Source: Oasisia sp. SBJ-2009
Taxonomy: Eukaryota > Annelida > Polychaeta > Sabellida > Siboglinidae
Direction: 5' to 3'
DNA length: 64,000 nt
NCBI GenBank assembly: GCA_964017155.1
Contig: OZ024854.1
Span: 46,082,423 to 46,146,422 of the forward strand
Numbering within the stretch: position 1 is the first letter of the stretch; every line of letters begins with the position of its first letter. This document shows, one piece after another, positions 45,001 to 63,310 of the stretch. The translations under genes were made by a program, and so were the position numbers. The notes under the pieces are model-generated. The model made no database searches, was not told where the DNA came from, and saw only the letters and a list, made by a program, of their open reading frames with translations.

Positions 45001-47494
45001 GTTCTCTCTGATGAAGACGACGAATTTGATTCGCAGCACAGGAGTATCATTGATGGTGAAACGAAGAAGAAACGATTTATTGATGACTCCAAAGGTAAAC
45101 ATTTGAAACTTTAATGTACAATTTGATAGTTGCCTGTGTAGTGGCAAGTTAATTAAGATTGAAATCCTCTGATCTCAAGAATAAATGAGGCCTGCATGAA
45201 AGATTACATGATTCATTTTTTTGTGTCATGGATATTTATTACCCTCAGATCGTCGTAATAATAGTTTGCCTACTGGTAAGTCATTTTGTGATAAAAAACA
45301 AGTTTATTTTGAAATGAAAAGTGGTTTGAACTCCACCTTCAAAAACATGATCATTCATACAATCTTTGTAATATTTCTGCACTTCAGCTTTTACTACTTG
45401 CCACGCTAAACTAACACTTAAACTGCATATTTGCTTCCAACCTTGCAGCAAGTTAGCCAGTCAGGAGGAAGATGTCTTGAGCACACTTTTGTATTGTTGC
45501 CTTTTACAATGGCCGACTATGAATATTTCTAAGGCAGTGATCTGAGAGGGCATTACTAATGGAAGCTGCTGTCCGTGGTGCATTTAGTACCCTTTGTCAA
45601 TCATTTCTCGTTCCTTCTGACGGTTTGAACCAAAAGGAAAAGATCTTTGTGTTGGCTATGGATATCTTATACGGCGGGTATGTACCAGACAGCCAGTTTG
45701 TCATTGTTGTCAAGGACTGACAGTAGTATACTGTTGAATGCTCTCGGCATGTTGGTATGCTGCTGGATTCTTGTATCGAATATGGATTTGGTATGGATGT
45801 TGTATCCAGATATGGTATGCTATGTGGACAGCTTCATATGCAAAGGGAATTCAGGTGTGCATGGTAAGACCATTTTTTCTAGTTGGCCATGTGTAGCGAT
45901 GACTTAAGTGAATGCTGTTGCAACGTATGTTTTTATGTGGATTACTGACTACTATCTAGTAATGAACAACGATGTGGGACCTTTTTGTGGATATTGCAAA
46001 TTGTTGTCTAGTTAGTGACTGAGATATTTTTCATGACAGGACCATTACAACCATTCAGTCTTGTCGTGCATCATTCATGACTAACACTCTACTCGTTCAT
46101 GCTAGAGGTCTGCCAGCTAACTTATCATATGCATGCAATGACACCGTATGGCAGTTTCTCCTGGAGTGCATGCGGGGAATGATTAAAGTAACTTTGTGAA
46201 CTGATGTTTTGCAGAGTTGAAGAGGGACCATCATTACGATGATAGGTCGTGCTCCAGTAGCAGGAGTTCGCGGGGTCGGGATGACCCTGACCTTCCCTCT
46301 GGGGGCGAGTCGAACGCCAAGAAGAAGTCAGCAACCGGCATGATCAACAACAGGTTCTGTCGGGAGATGGAGAAGGGTGCCTTAGGGTTGTCACAAGACA
46401 AGATGGTTCTAGTAAGAGAGAAGAAAGACGAAATTGAGAAGGTAAATTGACAACACACCAACATTGTTGTATGCTAGTCAGACCACAGTCACTGTACTTT
46501 TTAGGAACAAATACATGACACGTCTTATTTGTTATTGAAGTGTTTCTAAATAATATTAATAAAACAATGATTGGAATAAAAAAAAATCACTCCAAAGAGG
46601 CTCTTGGTGTCCAGTGACAACAAAAATAATGTTTTTTGTTCTCATATGGTTACTTTACTTACTTTCCCTCTTCGTCCCCAGTGGGACATAAGGCCACAAC
46701 AATCTCTCGCCACAAGGTTCTGTCCTTGGCTGAGGCCTGAGCCTCACCCCACGATAGCCCCATCTCTCTCAGCTCGGCCATCACTGTTTGTCGCCACGTC
46801 ATCTTTGGCCATATGGACAACTGTTCTCATATGGTGTCCTCTTCAGATTTCAATATATTACCTCTCATTTGTGTTGAATAATAGCAAGAAATATTTTGTA
46901 TGCTGATGTTGGAATCAATCGTCATTGGAAGAGATAATTTTGTTTTGTATTTTGAGCAGCCATCTATATCCACAGGTAGACTGAGCTAAATTTAACTACA
47001 GTGTATTCAGCTGAACATATGCAAACCAAGTAGCAGTGTTCAGAATGACCTTCTCCTTGCAGGCATATCGACAAGATTGTGAGACATTTGCTGTAGTGGT
47101 CAAGATGCTTGTCAGGTATGGTGCAGTATTTCCATCAGGACTGTTTTATACAATATATCACTTTAAAAAATGTTTATGAAGTTGGCATAGAGGGGGAGTG
47201 TATGTGATATAAAAAGTATAATTAAGTCTTGCAATTTTACATGGCATGATAGCTATAATCTTTTTATGTATGGTAGAGCAGAAAGTCACGTTTGGATTTT
47301 GGGCAAGCACTGCTATCAACACAATCAACTGCTGATTTCTTGATATGACATCTCATTTCAGTAAAGACACAAAACTGGAGGATCAGTTGCAGTTCAGCCT
47401 GCGAGAAAACCTCAAAGACATTGGACAACGCTGCATTCACGAGCTCCGTGAATTCATTGAGCAACTAAAGTCTGAGGAAGATATGCAACTATAG
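19517..47494 (+). CDS. PPHLN1-like: Periphilin-1-like protein with N-terminal RRM (12 exons, 616 aa)
   Basis: Spliced from twelve exons whose phases all agree, giving 616 residues. Residues 12-88 form an RRM: RNP2-like LFMRGF, degenerate RNP1 KLYVALRF, final strand LGDRITISWF. Residues 128-177 are RS-rich and the middle is polar and low-complexity. Residues 540-612 match the helical C-terminus of periphilin-1 (AYRQDCETFAVVVKMLV, then ENLKDIGQRCIHELREFI). In mammals that domain binds TASOR within the nuclear HUSH complex, which silences intronless and retroelement transcripts. To my knowledge human periphilin lacks an RRM, so the N-terminus is distinctive. The start has A at -3 and G at +4. 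Introns range from 0.15 to 15 kb and carry most of the transposons in the window. The first three exons could be a different gene only if junction-phase agreement (2, 2, 1) were chance. Confidence 0.85.
20240..21069. mobile_element. Kolobok-like THAP/TTAA transposon, copy A (830 bp, intron 1)
   Basis: TTAA flanks both ends (20236-20239, 21070-21073). The termini read AGGACAAA and TTTGTCCT, with shared inner blocks (TTTCCACATATACTCAATTT and its complement). A relic THAP start is on the minus strand at 20718 (MPSCSAYGCNNS, then stop). It also keeps LCSVHFEEKCFDV-like sequence further along. The transposase catalytic region is deleted. Confidence 0.75.
21797..22157. mobile_element. TTAA-flanked MITE with 85-bp arms (intron 1)
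   Basis: Flanked by TTAA at 21793-21796 and 22158-22161. The arms start AGGGAATAACA and are inverted over roughly 85 bp (TGCATATACATGAAGTATAC and complement). There is no coding capacity. The target and first bases resemble the Kolobok-like copies, so it may be a relative mobilised by the same transposase. Confidence 0.7.
22296..22418 (+). CDS. PPHLN1-like: Periphilin-like exon 2: central RRM
   Basis: Encodes GFFSREGRCTVEFFKQ and KLYVALRFESKDIAKDILN (strand 2, RNP1 strand, helix 2). The acceptor is TTCTGTTGCAG. Further CAG acceptors at 22308 and 22311 would shorten the exon by 12 or 15 nt in frame. The donor is AA|GTAAGT, phase 2. Confidence 0.75.
22529..24560. mobile_element. 2-kb element carrying repeated GTAATTCCGTTAC motifs (intron 2)
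   Basis: Bounded by GGGCAATTCCA at 22529-22539 and TGGAATTGCCC at 24549-24559. GTAATTCCGTTAC or its reverse complement occurs at 22890, 23044, 23063, 24148, 24169, 24356 and 24534, with a one-off variant at 23077. The left cluster is mostly in one orientation and the right cluster in the other. No recognisable transposase survives: six-frame reading gives only short, stop-rich stretches. It is probably a DNA transposon of unknown superfamily. Confidence 0.6.
24831..24919 (+). CDS. PPHLN1-like: Periphilin-like exon 3: end of RRM
   Basis: Encodes FDNKEVLGDRITISWFKDL and an Arg-rich tail. The acceptor is TCCTTTCAG and the donor AG|GTAAAC, phase 1. An alternative donor at 24908 (GTAGAT) would remove four codons and keep the frame. 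Confidence 0.8.
26125..26357 (+). CDS. PPHLN1-like: Periphilin-like exon 4: RS-rich region
   Basis: Encodes a Tyr/His/Arg-rich lead (DFNRHRWGGYYDRDQHY) and then dense Ser-Arg dipeptides (SSSRSASRSHSRSASGSRSR). RS segments mediate RNA and splicing-factor contacts and are phosphorylation targets. The acceptor is CACAGTTGCAG and the donor CT|GTAAGT, phase 0. The overlapping Ala/Val-rich ORF in another frame is a shadow. Confidence 0.85.
26539..26869 (+). CDS. PPHLN1-like: Periphilin-like exon 5: polar low-complexity linker
   Basis: 110 codons rich in Ser, Asp, Asn and Lys (SPVHDDSTDKEADQSNRG). The acceptor is ATGTTGCAG and the donor AAAG|GTTGGT, phase 1. The donor is weaker than others in the gene. 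Confidence 0.8.
27063..27963. mobile_element. 901-bp MITE with 27-bp terminal inverted repeats (intron 5)
   Basis: TGTGACGTGTTCTAAC at 27063 and its complement ending at 27963 are followed inward by AAATGGGTCGT on both sides. There is no transposase ORF. The interior is GC-richer than the surrounding intron. Superfamily unassigned. Confidence 0.75.
29241..29457 (+). CDS. PPHLN1-like: Periphilin-like exon 6: Gln/Tyr-rich linker
   Basis: Encodes SYPQQQQRYQNARYYSED and a Lys/Arg/Asn-rich end. The acceptor is TTGTTGAAG, less usual than CAG, so this 5' boundary is the least certain of the gene. The donor is CAG|GTTTGT, phase 2. Confidence 0.7.
29864..29959 (+). CDS. PPHLN1-like: Periphilin-like exon 7
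   Basis: Encodes PEHKRGSGKSEECETVADSP. The acceptor is TTTTTTTGTAG and the donor ACAG|GTATGT, phase 2. It is followed by a 14.9-kb intron. Confidence 0.8.
30480..31303 (+). repeat. AT-rich sequence ending in (ATT)n, possible LINE 3' end
   Basis: A long AT-rich tract with recurring ATTTATTAATT ends AATAAAGTACTTTATTATTATT, like the 3' tail of an L2-type element. No coding part is attached. Similar AT-rich tracts occur near 34290-34400 and 6300-6480. Confidence 0.35.
32408..33296 (+). pseudogene. Mutator-like transposase relic (intron 7)
   Basis: Translation gives the Mutator-like transposase pattern common in invertebrate genomes. ITVSFDGTWQK (about 32535) is followed by a stop, then INYAGSSNAMELEAAK (about 32750) and a stop. 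The 33 C-terminal blocks run in one frame from 32853: HAHKRMGTALLELTKTQKLGG, RNRIWATLYHCMSTDEEPHH, CPQGVDSWRFHQQALA, LDHDVAEAIVPV. The family normally has GDGDS where this reads GDVDS. At least two stops and one frameshift make it inactive, and no terminal repeats were located. Confidence 0.75.
33986..34260 (+). pseudogene. Degraded LINE C-terminus (intron 7)
   Basis: Reads LLNWLLLPEHVKYRQSQLVF and NAVNGLAPDYNVFSNRSQ, then GAQIWNNLDVDIRN after stops. This is the post-RT pattern of L2/CR1-type LINEs (W-L...K-Y-R, NGLAP-Y, WN-L). An AT-rich tail follows to about 34400. Too short to assign a clade. Confidence 0.6.
35765..35940 (+). repeat. Gypsy 5' LTR
   Basis: 176 bp, TG...CA ends, with ATGCAAATAAAG in the second half (possible promoter or polyadenylation region). 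The primer-binding region follows, containing TGGCGATGAGACGG from 35946. The priming tRNA was not assigned. Confidence 0.9.
36087..36776 (+). pseudogene. gag: Gypsy gag, capsid part
   Basis: 230-codon frame starting MADFTGLMAPKLC. Contains WLIFKQQF and FRSCKQSYDETTASYIARL, typical of retrotransposon gag capsid regions. It stops before the zinc knuckles, which lie in the +1-shifted frame (CKFCGREH from 36772 and CHICGQNNHFAKMC). The frame change could be a lesion or a frameshift site. Confidence 0.8.
36772..37529 (+). pseudogene. pol: Gypsy zinc knuckles and protease
   Basis: Two CCHC-type knuckles are followed by the aspartic protease motif EVDTGSAVSMIP (Asp codon at 37114). A frame change occurs at about 37190. 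The shifted frame then shows the protease end VLFGRDWLEAI and runs to TAA at 37527. Confidence 0.8.
37530..38081 (+). pseudogene. pol: Gypsy reverse transcriptase, truncated
   Basis: After stops at 37527 (TAA) and 37569 (TGA) the RT fingers and palm are recognisable: FSKLDLANAYNQM and the catalytic VYLDDILVSGKT (about 37963). Between about 38000 and 38018 the reading jumps to NADADWLSRL, the segment that normally follows RNase H. The RT thumb and all of RNase H are therefore deleted. Confidence 0.85.
38082..39453 (+). pseudogene. pol: Gypsy integrase
   Basis: Zinc-binding HHCC region (HTGHIGVVKMKG ... CESCQ) at about 38345-38465. The catalytic core shows D in IHIDDAGPVEG, D in TLVSDNAPQFKS and E in SSNGLAERFVQ. 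The C-terminal tail ends at TAG 39451-39453. Stops near 38080 and 38154 and a one-base frame change with TGA at 38651 interrupt it. Confidence 0.85.
39654..39829 (+). repeat. Gypsy 3' LTR
   Basis: 176 bp, differing from the 5' LTR at three G-to-T positions. A purine-rich tract (GGGAGGGAA) ends just before it, as expected for plus-strand priming. Confidence 0.9.
40007..40200 (+). pseudogene. THAP-domain relic in copy B
   Basis: ATG at 40007 opens MPYCSAYGCNNS then stops. After frame loss LCSVHFEEKCFEVDMYHQL follows from about 40132. Met-Pro-x-Cys-x4-Cys and Cys-x2-His-Phe spacing is the C2CH zinc-finger signature of THAP domains. No transposase catalytic part remains. Confidence 0.75.
40509..43434. 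other. Intron 7 sequence, little recognised
   Basis: Contains the (ACGC)n array at 41999-42044, flanked on both sides by copies of ATGTAAATTATATAT. No exon, RNA gene or further element was recognised. Confidence 0.4.
41999..42044. repeat. (ACGC)n microsatellite
   Basis: About 11 perfect ACGC units between (TA)-rich runs. Confidence 0.95.
43435..43883. mobile_element. 449-bp MITE with AGGGGTAGAACT termini (intron 7)
   Basis: AGGGGTAGAACT at 43435 is inverted as AGTTCTACCCCT ending at 43883. Inside, TTTACTAGTCCGC occurs three times and GGACTAGT or ACTAGTCC several more, on both sides of the centre. No coding sequence. Confidence 0.6.
43995..44474. mobile_element. MITE family 1, second copy, left end missing
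   Basis: Its interior (TTTGGGGACAT, ATTAATGATGT, GCCCTGTGTCATCGGCTTGT) and right end (GGCCCTAATAATTTAGGCC then CCAGTTAACT) match the copy at 1451-2087. The left terminal repeat is not found. Confidence 0.7.
44859..45094 (+). CDS. PPHLN1-like: Periphilin-like exon 8
   Basis: Encodes SSWRPDKSDDHGSSVRRSYR, then an acidic LSDEDDEFD stretch and a basic KKKRF. The acceptor is GTTACCAG and the donor AAAG|GTAAAC, phase 1. Confidence 0.8.
45249..45275 (+). CDS. PPHLN1-like: Periphilin-like exon 9: 27-nt microexon
   Basis: Adds only DRRNNSLPT. The acceptor is CCCTCAG and the donor TG|GTAAGT; both sides are phase 1, so skipping keeps the frame. Confidence 0.7.
46215..46441 (+). CDS. PPHLN1-like: Periphilin-like exon 10
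   Basis: Encodes a Ser/Arg stretch (CSSSRSSRGRDDPDLP) and the beginning of the C-terminal helical region (DKMVLVREKKDEIEK). The acceptor is TTTTGCAG and the donor AAG|GTAAAT, phase 0. Confidence 0.85.
46637..46650. repeat. Target duplication of a short LINE insertion, left copy
   Basis: TGTTCTCATATGGT, identical to 46822-46835. Confidence 0.85.
46651..46821 (-). mobile_element. 171-bp 5'-truncated LINE 3' end (intron 10)
   Basis: The minus strand encodes a LINE C-terminus: MTWRQTVMAELREMGLSW, then DRTLWREIVVALCP and GDEEGK with a stop at 46661-46659. A (GTAA)-like tail follows, facing the left duplication. A perfect 14-bp target duplication brackets it. The clade is not certain. Confidence 0.8.
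46822..46835. repeat. Target duplication of a short LINE insertion, right copy
   Basis: TGTTCTCATATGGT, identical to 46637-46650. Confidence 0.85.
47063..47115 (+). CDS. PPHLN1-like: Periphilin-like exon 11: start of C-terminal domain
   Basis: Encodes AYRQDCETFAVVVKMLVR, the most conserved block of periphilin-1. The acceptor is CTCCTTGCAG and the donor CAG|GTATGG, phase 2. Confidence 0.9.
47362..47494 (+). CDS. PPHLN1-like: Periphilin-like exon 12: end of C-terminal domain and stop
   Basis: Encodes QLQFSLRENLKDIGQRC and HELREFIEQLKSEEDMQL, ending at TAG 47492-47494. The acceptor is CTCATTTCAG. Possible donors just after the stop (GTCTCT at 47495; GTAAGT near 47522) suggest an intron in the 3' UTR. 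Confidence 0.9.
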
Positions 47495-50430
47495 GTCTCT
47501 TATGCAACTCGATTTAACCGAGTAAGTACAAACAACGTTGTGACTTGTGTATATTCAGTCTGAACCGAATCACTTATGTGGATTTACTTGATAGTTTAGT
47601 TAGTACAGATATTTGTCATACACTGTGTCTCCATCAGCTAAAAGTATTTGTTTGATGCCCCATGACATTGTTTGTATCTCTTTCAGTTGGTGAAACTTGT
47701 CAGATGCCCCAATACGGTGTGTCACTTACTGGTATACGTCTGGTATCCCATTACATTGTTTACATCTCCTTCACTATCTGAAGCCCCGCTGTGTTGCATA
47801 TTTCTCTGTTATCTCACTTGTTTATAAAAAATGTCTTCTGTTCTCTATATATATTATAGTGAGCAACTGACGAGTTGTTGTATATTAATGTAAGTTCTGT
47901 TTGCAGGTTGTGCAGATCAACACAGATGACCGTGGGATTTAATGTGGTTGAATTTTGTAAATTCCCTTACACCAAACATTCCTGTGTGAGAGCTGAGACA
48001 ACCAGTCCAGTAGACAGTGATTCAACAGTCTGCTCGCACATACCGGTACATATCTAGTCCTTGCATTCCTTCTGTATTGTTCATTTGTCAAGCCATGAGA
48101 CCATGCTGATATAATTTAGATTGACATTGATCAAGGATGGGTTACATTACGTAGGTGTTTTCTTTTGCCACAGGATATGCTGACGCTTGAAATATTATCC
48201 TGAATGATAGAAATGGTGGAGGAATTATGTCTGATTTATGTATTGTGGTAATTCAGTGATGCGCTGCTATAACTATAAGAGGGTTCTTGTTAATGTCATT
48301 AAACATGTTTGTTGAGAATTTGTTTTTTTAATGACATCATTATTTAAACATTATAGCAGCAGTACAAGTTGTAGTTGTTGCTTTAGGCGTGGTAGTTGTT
48401 GTTTGACAGATTGAAGGTTGTTGCATTTATGGTTGAGTTGTTTCACAGAGGTTCCGTACCTTTCCAAAGTGTATATATTTTATTAAATCGATATTAATTT
48501 TTTACCGTTTGTAATACAACGTAAGTGTACTTAAGATTTTATGCATAAGAAACAGCGGAGCTGTTTGACAATTGGTTGTGAATAAAAAACTTTGGATGCA
48601 GTTGTCTGTTATTTTTCTTGATTTTTTAATGGTGCCATTAATATATTTTACACAGCACACAATAATTTGGTTCATCACCATAATAAAAAACGGGACTCGA
48701 TGCACTGAATCACACTTCCTTCTTCCCAAGGTCTCACTGACTGTTGTATCTTTCTCCCATGTGCATTCAGATCATCTGTCACAGCCAACATTGCCTATGG
48801 CTCCACCTGCCTCATAGTTTCTTCCAAGCTGTTTCAGAATGTATCCTTGGGTCATGTGTTCTTGAGTTCTACTCTGGTGCAAAAACCAATAATAAGCACA
48901 GTATCTTTCTTCCAACTTACACTGCAATTTCCTGCCATCCTAGTGCTCCATCCTGATGAATGACTTATTTGTTGTAGTCCTCCTTCATAATGTTGCCCAC
49001 TGCACTTGTCGTATCTCGCCCTGCATGCAGCATGTTAAACCCTTGTCTTCCATACAGACCGCCTTGTCCCCTTCCACATCGTTTGTTGTACTCCATCACT
49101 GATAGTTGCTGCCGTTTCATTTGCCTCACCGCCTCAACTTGTTTCCACTTCATTCTTCACACATTGATGTGGCTAACCAGACCTCATGAGAATCAATCTG
49201 TTGAGTGGTTCTACCGCTCGCCTATAGCTTCGGGTTTAAACCTGGATGTTCCAAGGATCGTGAGGATATAACAGAAATGCAACAGATTTATCAAATTTTC
49301 CTTCCCCCCAGACCCGTGTTTTACATGATTAATGGACTTGATTTGCCCATGGTTTAAAGTCCGAGTTTTTCTTTCCTAGACCCACTTGTTGCTAAGGCCA
49401 ATGAACTCGGTCTGCCTATCTTTTAAGTCTAGAGTTGTCCTCCAGCATGTTAACCCGAGGGCCGTAAGATGTTACCACAGTGTACGATCAGGAGGTCATT
49501 GTCTATGGAGAGATTGTGTGCAAGGTGGTCGGGGGGGGGGGGGGGTATGTAACCAGCAGGCGGCTGAAAAAGCACTACAATCTACTCACCACCCTACGAC
49601 AATGGACGCATATTATAGACTTGTGCTAACACCATACCAATATATTTATACCCATATGCCTGTTCGTGAATCTTGAAGAGATCAACTTTGAACACATTTG
49701 ACTAGAAACAGCTAACTTTATTGAACATGACGCCACCAGATCGTACACACCCACAGCTCACAAATACATCTGAGCATTCACGTTTTACTCAGTATCGTAC
49801 ACATTCAGAACCCATATTATGTAGGCCCTCTCCTGACGTCACCAATATCATAGCACTATGCAATCTGCTGGAAGTCCACAGCAGACGTTTCGCCCCTTGG
49901 AAATCGTACGTCGCTGCACATTCTGGATAGTTTAGAATATTAATTTCTCTCTCCTTGTTGAATATTATAACACCCCTAATTCAATAGTTCAGATCATTTG
50001 CTTTTCCTACACATTCACAAGTTAAGAGTGGCAGTCCGGACCATTCACTTATAAATATATATTATTGAACACATGACGTCACCCATCCATTGAACACACT
50101 CGGGATGAGTATAGCACTATTTCTGCCACAATTGCCCGTGACGCCATCGGAGTATCGCAGACATCCACAAAACTGACTGCAGTCACTGAGCAGCTAGACG
50201 TATGCGCGCCCATGTACATTGTTAAGCATACATCATAAATTATTAAAATACATTATCCAACGACAATGTCTGCTGTCTTGGTAGTCCTGAGGGCATACGT
50301 GTCTTTATCAACCGACTATGTATAAGAATATCGTATGTGTAGTAACTGTCTGTCTTTTGCACTGAATACGTTTGGAAAATATTTCGTATACGCGATCAAC
50401 AACTGTCTTGAGTAATGCACACGTGAAGTC
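47495..50430. other. 3' flank of the periphilin-like gene, no other gene recognised
   Basis: Probably includes the 3' UTR: an acceptor-like TTCTGTTTGCAG at 47896-47907 could end a 3'-UTR intron, and AATAAA lies near 48582. A run of about 15 G occurs near 49531. The last exon of the SSUH2-like gene was looked for here on the minus strand (a VYG motif or Cys-Cys-Cys tail) and not found. Confidence 0.35.
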
Positions 50431-50455
50431 TTGGCCGAGTGGTCGACAACGTCAA

Positions 50456-50575
50456 TGTGTGTCCCGTCGCTGGCTCACGTCACCGTGTGTGTCCCGACGC
50501 TGGCTCACGTCACCGTGTGTCCCGAACGACGATGGCTCACGTCACCGTGTGTCCCGTCGCTGGTTCACGCCACCG
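50456..50575. repeat. Minisatellite, about 4 units of 28-32 bp
   Basis: Units share GTGTGTCCCG, CGCTGG and TCACGTCACC. Just upstream TTGGCCGAGTGGTCGAC (50433) resembles the A-box of a tRNA-Leu/Ser gene, but no matching B-box or cloverleaf was found. The array may have grown from a decayed tRNA-like SINE. Confidence 0.7.
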
Positions 50576-50969
50576 TACACCCACAGCAACATTGCTGTGG
50601 GTAGTCCGGGGCATGTACCCTTCTCTCTTGACCAAACACGTAATAGCGACCCTTGCTGTCGTGCCAGTCGTAGTGGACTTCCGTGACGGGTACAGCAGTT
50701 AGATGGTGTCTCTACAACAGAATGGAGCACGCAGCGTATACTTCTCAATCTATTGTTTTGCATTTGCTTTTCTTCGGAAAACCTACACGTATTCCGTATA
50801 GATATTCAGATGTGCTTCCTGTATAGGTATACACAATTAGCCAAGATTTGTGTTTATAATAAAGTTGACGTATTTGTTTCATATATCAGTTGGTGCATAA
50901 CGCCATCTAACAGATGGCTTACGAAATCTAGACATGTATATTTCCTAGGAACATGTTGCCGATTCAACC

Positions 50970-51205
50970 CTAATATTTACAGTGGTGGCTTATCCCGCAT
51001 TTATGTGTACAGTGTATGGATAAAGGAGCGCTTGCTCCAGCTCAGCTAACTCAACCTCACCCTTTTCTAGGTTCCCGACGCCTACAATTCGAACATATAA
51101 TTGTATAAAGGGTGAGTTAGCTGGGCTAGCGCAAACACTCCTTTATTCACATAAAACAATTCGAGATAAGCCACCACTCGCGATATCTAAATATTAGGGT
51201 TGAAG
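50970..51205. repeat. Foldback element
   Basis: TTCAACCCTAATATTTA at about 50971 and its complement at about 51195 bound inverted arms. The arms contain GTGGTGGCTTATC, ATAAAGGAG, CAGCTAACTCA and ACCCTTT. The centre is near 51085. Confidence 0.65.
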
Positions 51206-52213
51206 GGTTCAGCACCAAGTTCTTCATAAGTTTATATAGTGTATCTCCCGAGTACGGCCAACCAATTAGGTGGTATACTCTGAAAATGCCTCGATGTGCA
51301 TGATTAGGTTAGTTAGAATCCGCAACTTCGAACATAACGCCAATTGTATGCATGACATGCAACTTACTCGATGATCCAGCCGTAATGTTTCGACATTGCT
51401 TCAGGTTTAGTTATTGTACTGGTTGACTGTACCGTATGTTCTGCATGGTTAGCGGTACTATTTTGGTTTGGTGTTCTGCCATACTATTTGACAACAGTGT
51501 ACGTATTTATTGTATTGTACAGTTTAACACTTTATATCGAGCAATTAAAATCAATCGTAAAGTGTTTAAAATAATATTATCGTATTAATTGTCTCTTTAG
51601 ATGTTGTTGTTTTTATTCTTTGGCATCCTACCGAGCCAGGGTTGTTTGCCATGCAAACTGACCTTGGCAGATCCCCTACGATAAGTGCGCATGATTTAGC
51701 CAAGTCGAACTAGTTTTTTGACTTCGCCAATCGCGACTGCTTCATCCGTGAGAACAGCGCATATACCCGCCTCAATTTGAATAACATTTCTGTGAATTTC
51801 ATTTTAGCGACCCGTCTGCCCAATCCCACGCCGTAGCTGAATGGTTTCATGTATTCGAACGTTTGCATCTACACTCCAAGCATTACATGTATAAGCAGCG
51901 TGTGGCTGAAATCATCCAAACTTATATCACATGACCGGAGGCCGACCACACTCCCGGTGAGCAATGTCATTAATGGCTGAGCTTACAAGATTAGTTTTGC
52001 AAAGGCATCTGATCTAATCTGCCAGGTATATATGATGGCAGCCTTTCGCAGGCGTTGATGTAATCAGCATCAGCGACCCCTGGCGCGCGAGAATGTTCTA
52101 TAGCACTGTTGACTTTATTTAGCTTTACACGACTGTTTGTTTGAGGTATGACGCCAATGACTGTGCACGCAGTATGTGACAAGTGAGTTGTCACGGTGTC
52201 CTGTTGACCCTAC
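51206..52213. other. Probable intron or 3' flank of the SSUH2-like gene
   Basis: Lies downstream of the last recognised SSUH2-like exon. No further exon, RNA gene or element was recognised. Confidence 0.35.

Positions 52214-63310
<11,097 letters not shown>

Noticed and set aside
48965..49153. Missing last exon of the SSUH2-like gene
   Set aside because: The minus-strand ORF lacks the expected VYG block and Cys-rich tail.
50434..50510. tRNA gene
   Set aside because: Only an A-box-like segment; no convincing B-box, anticodon stem or acceptor stem.
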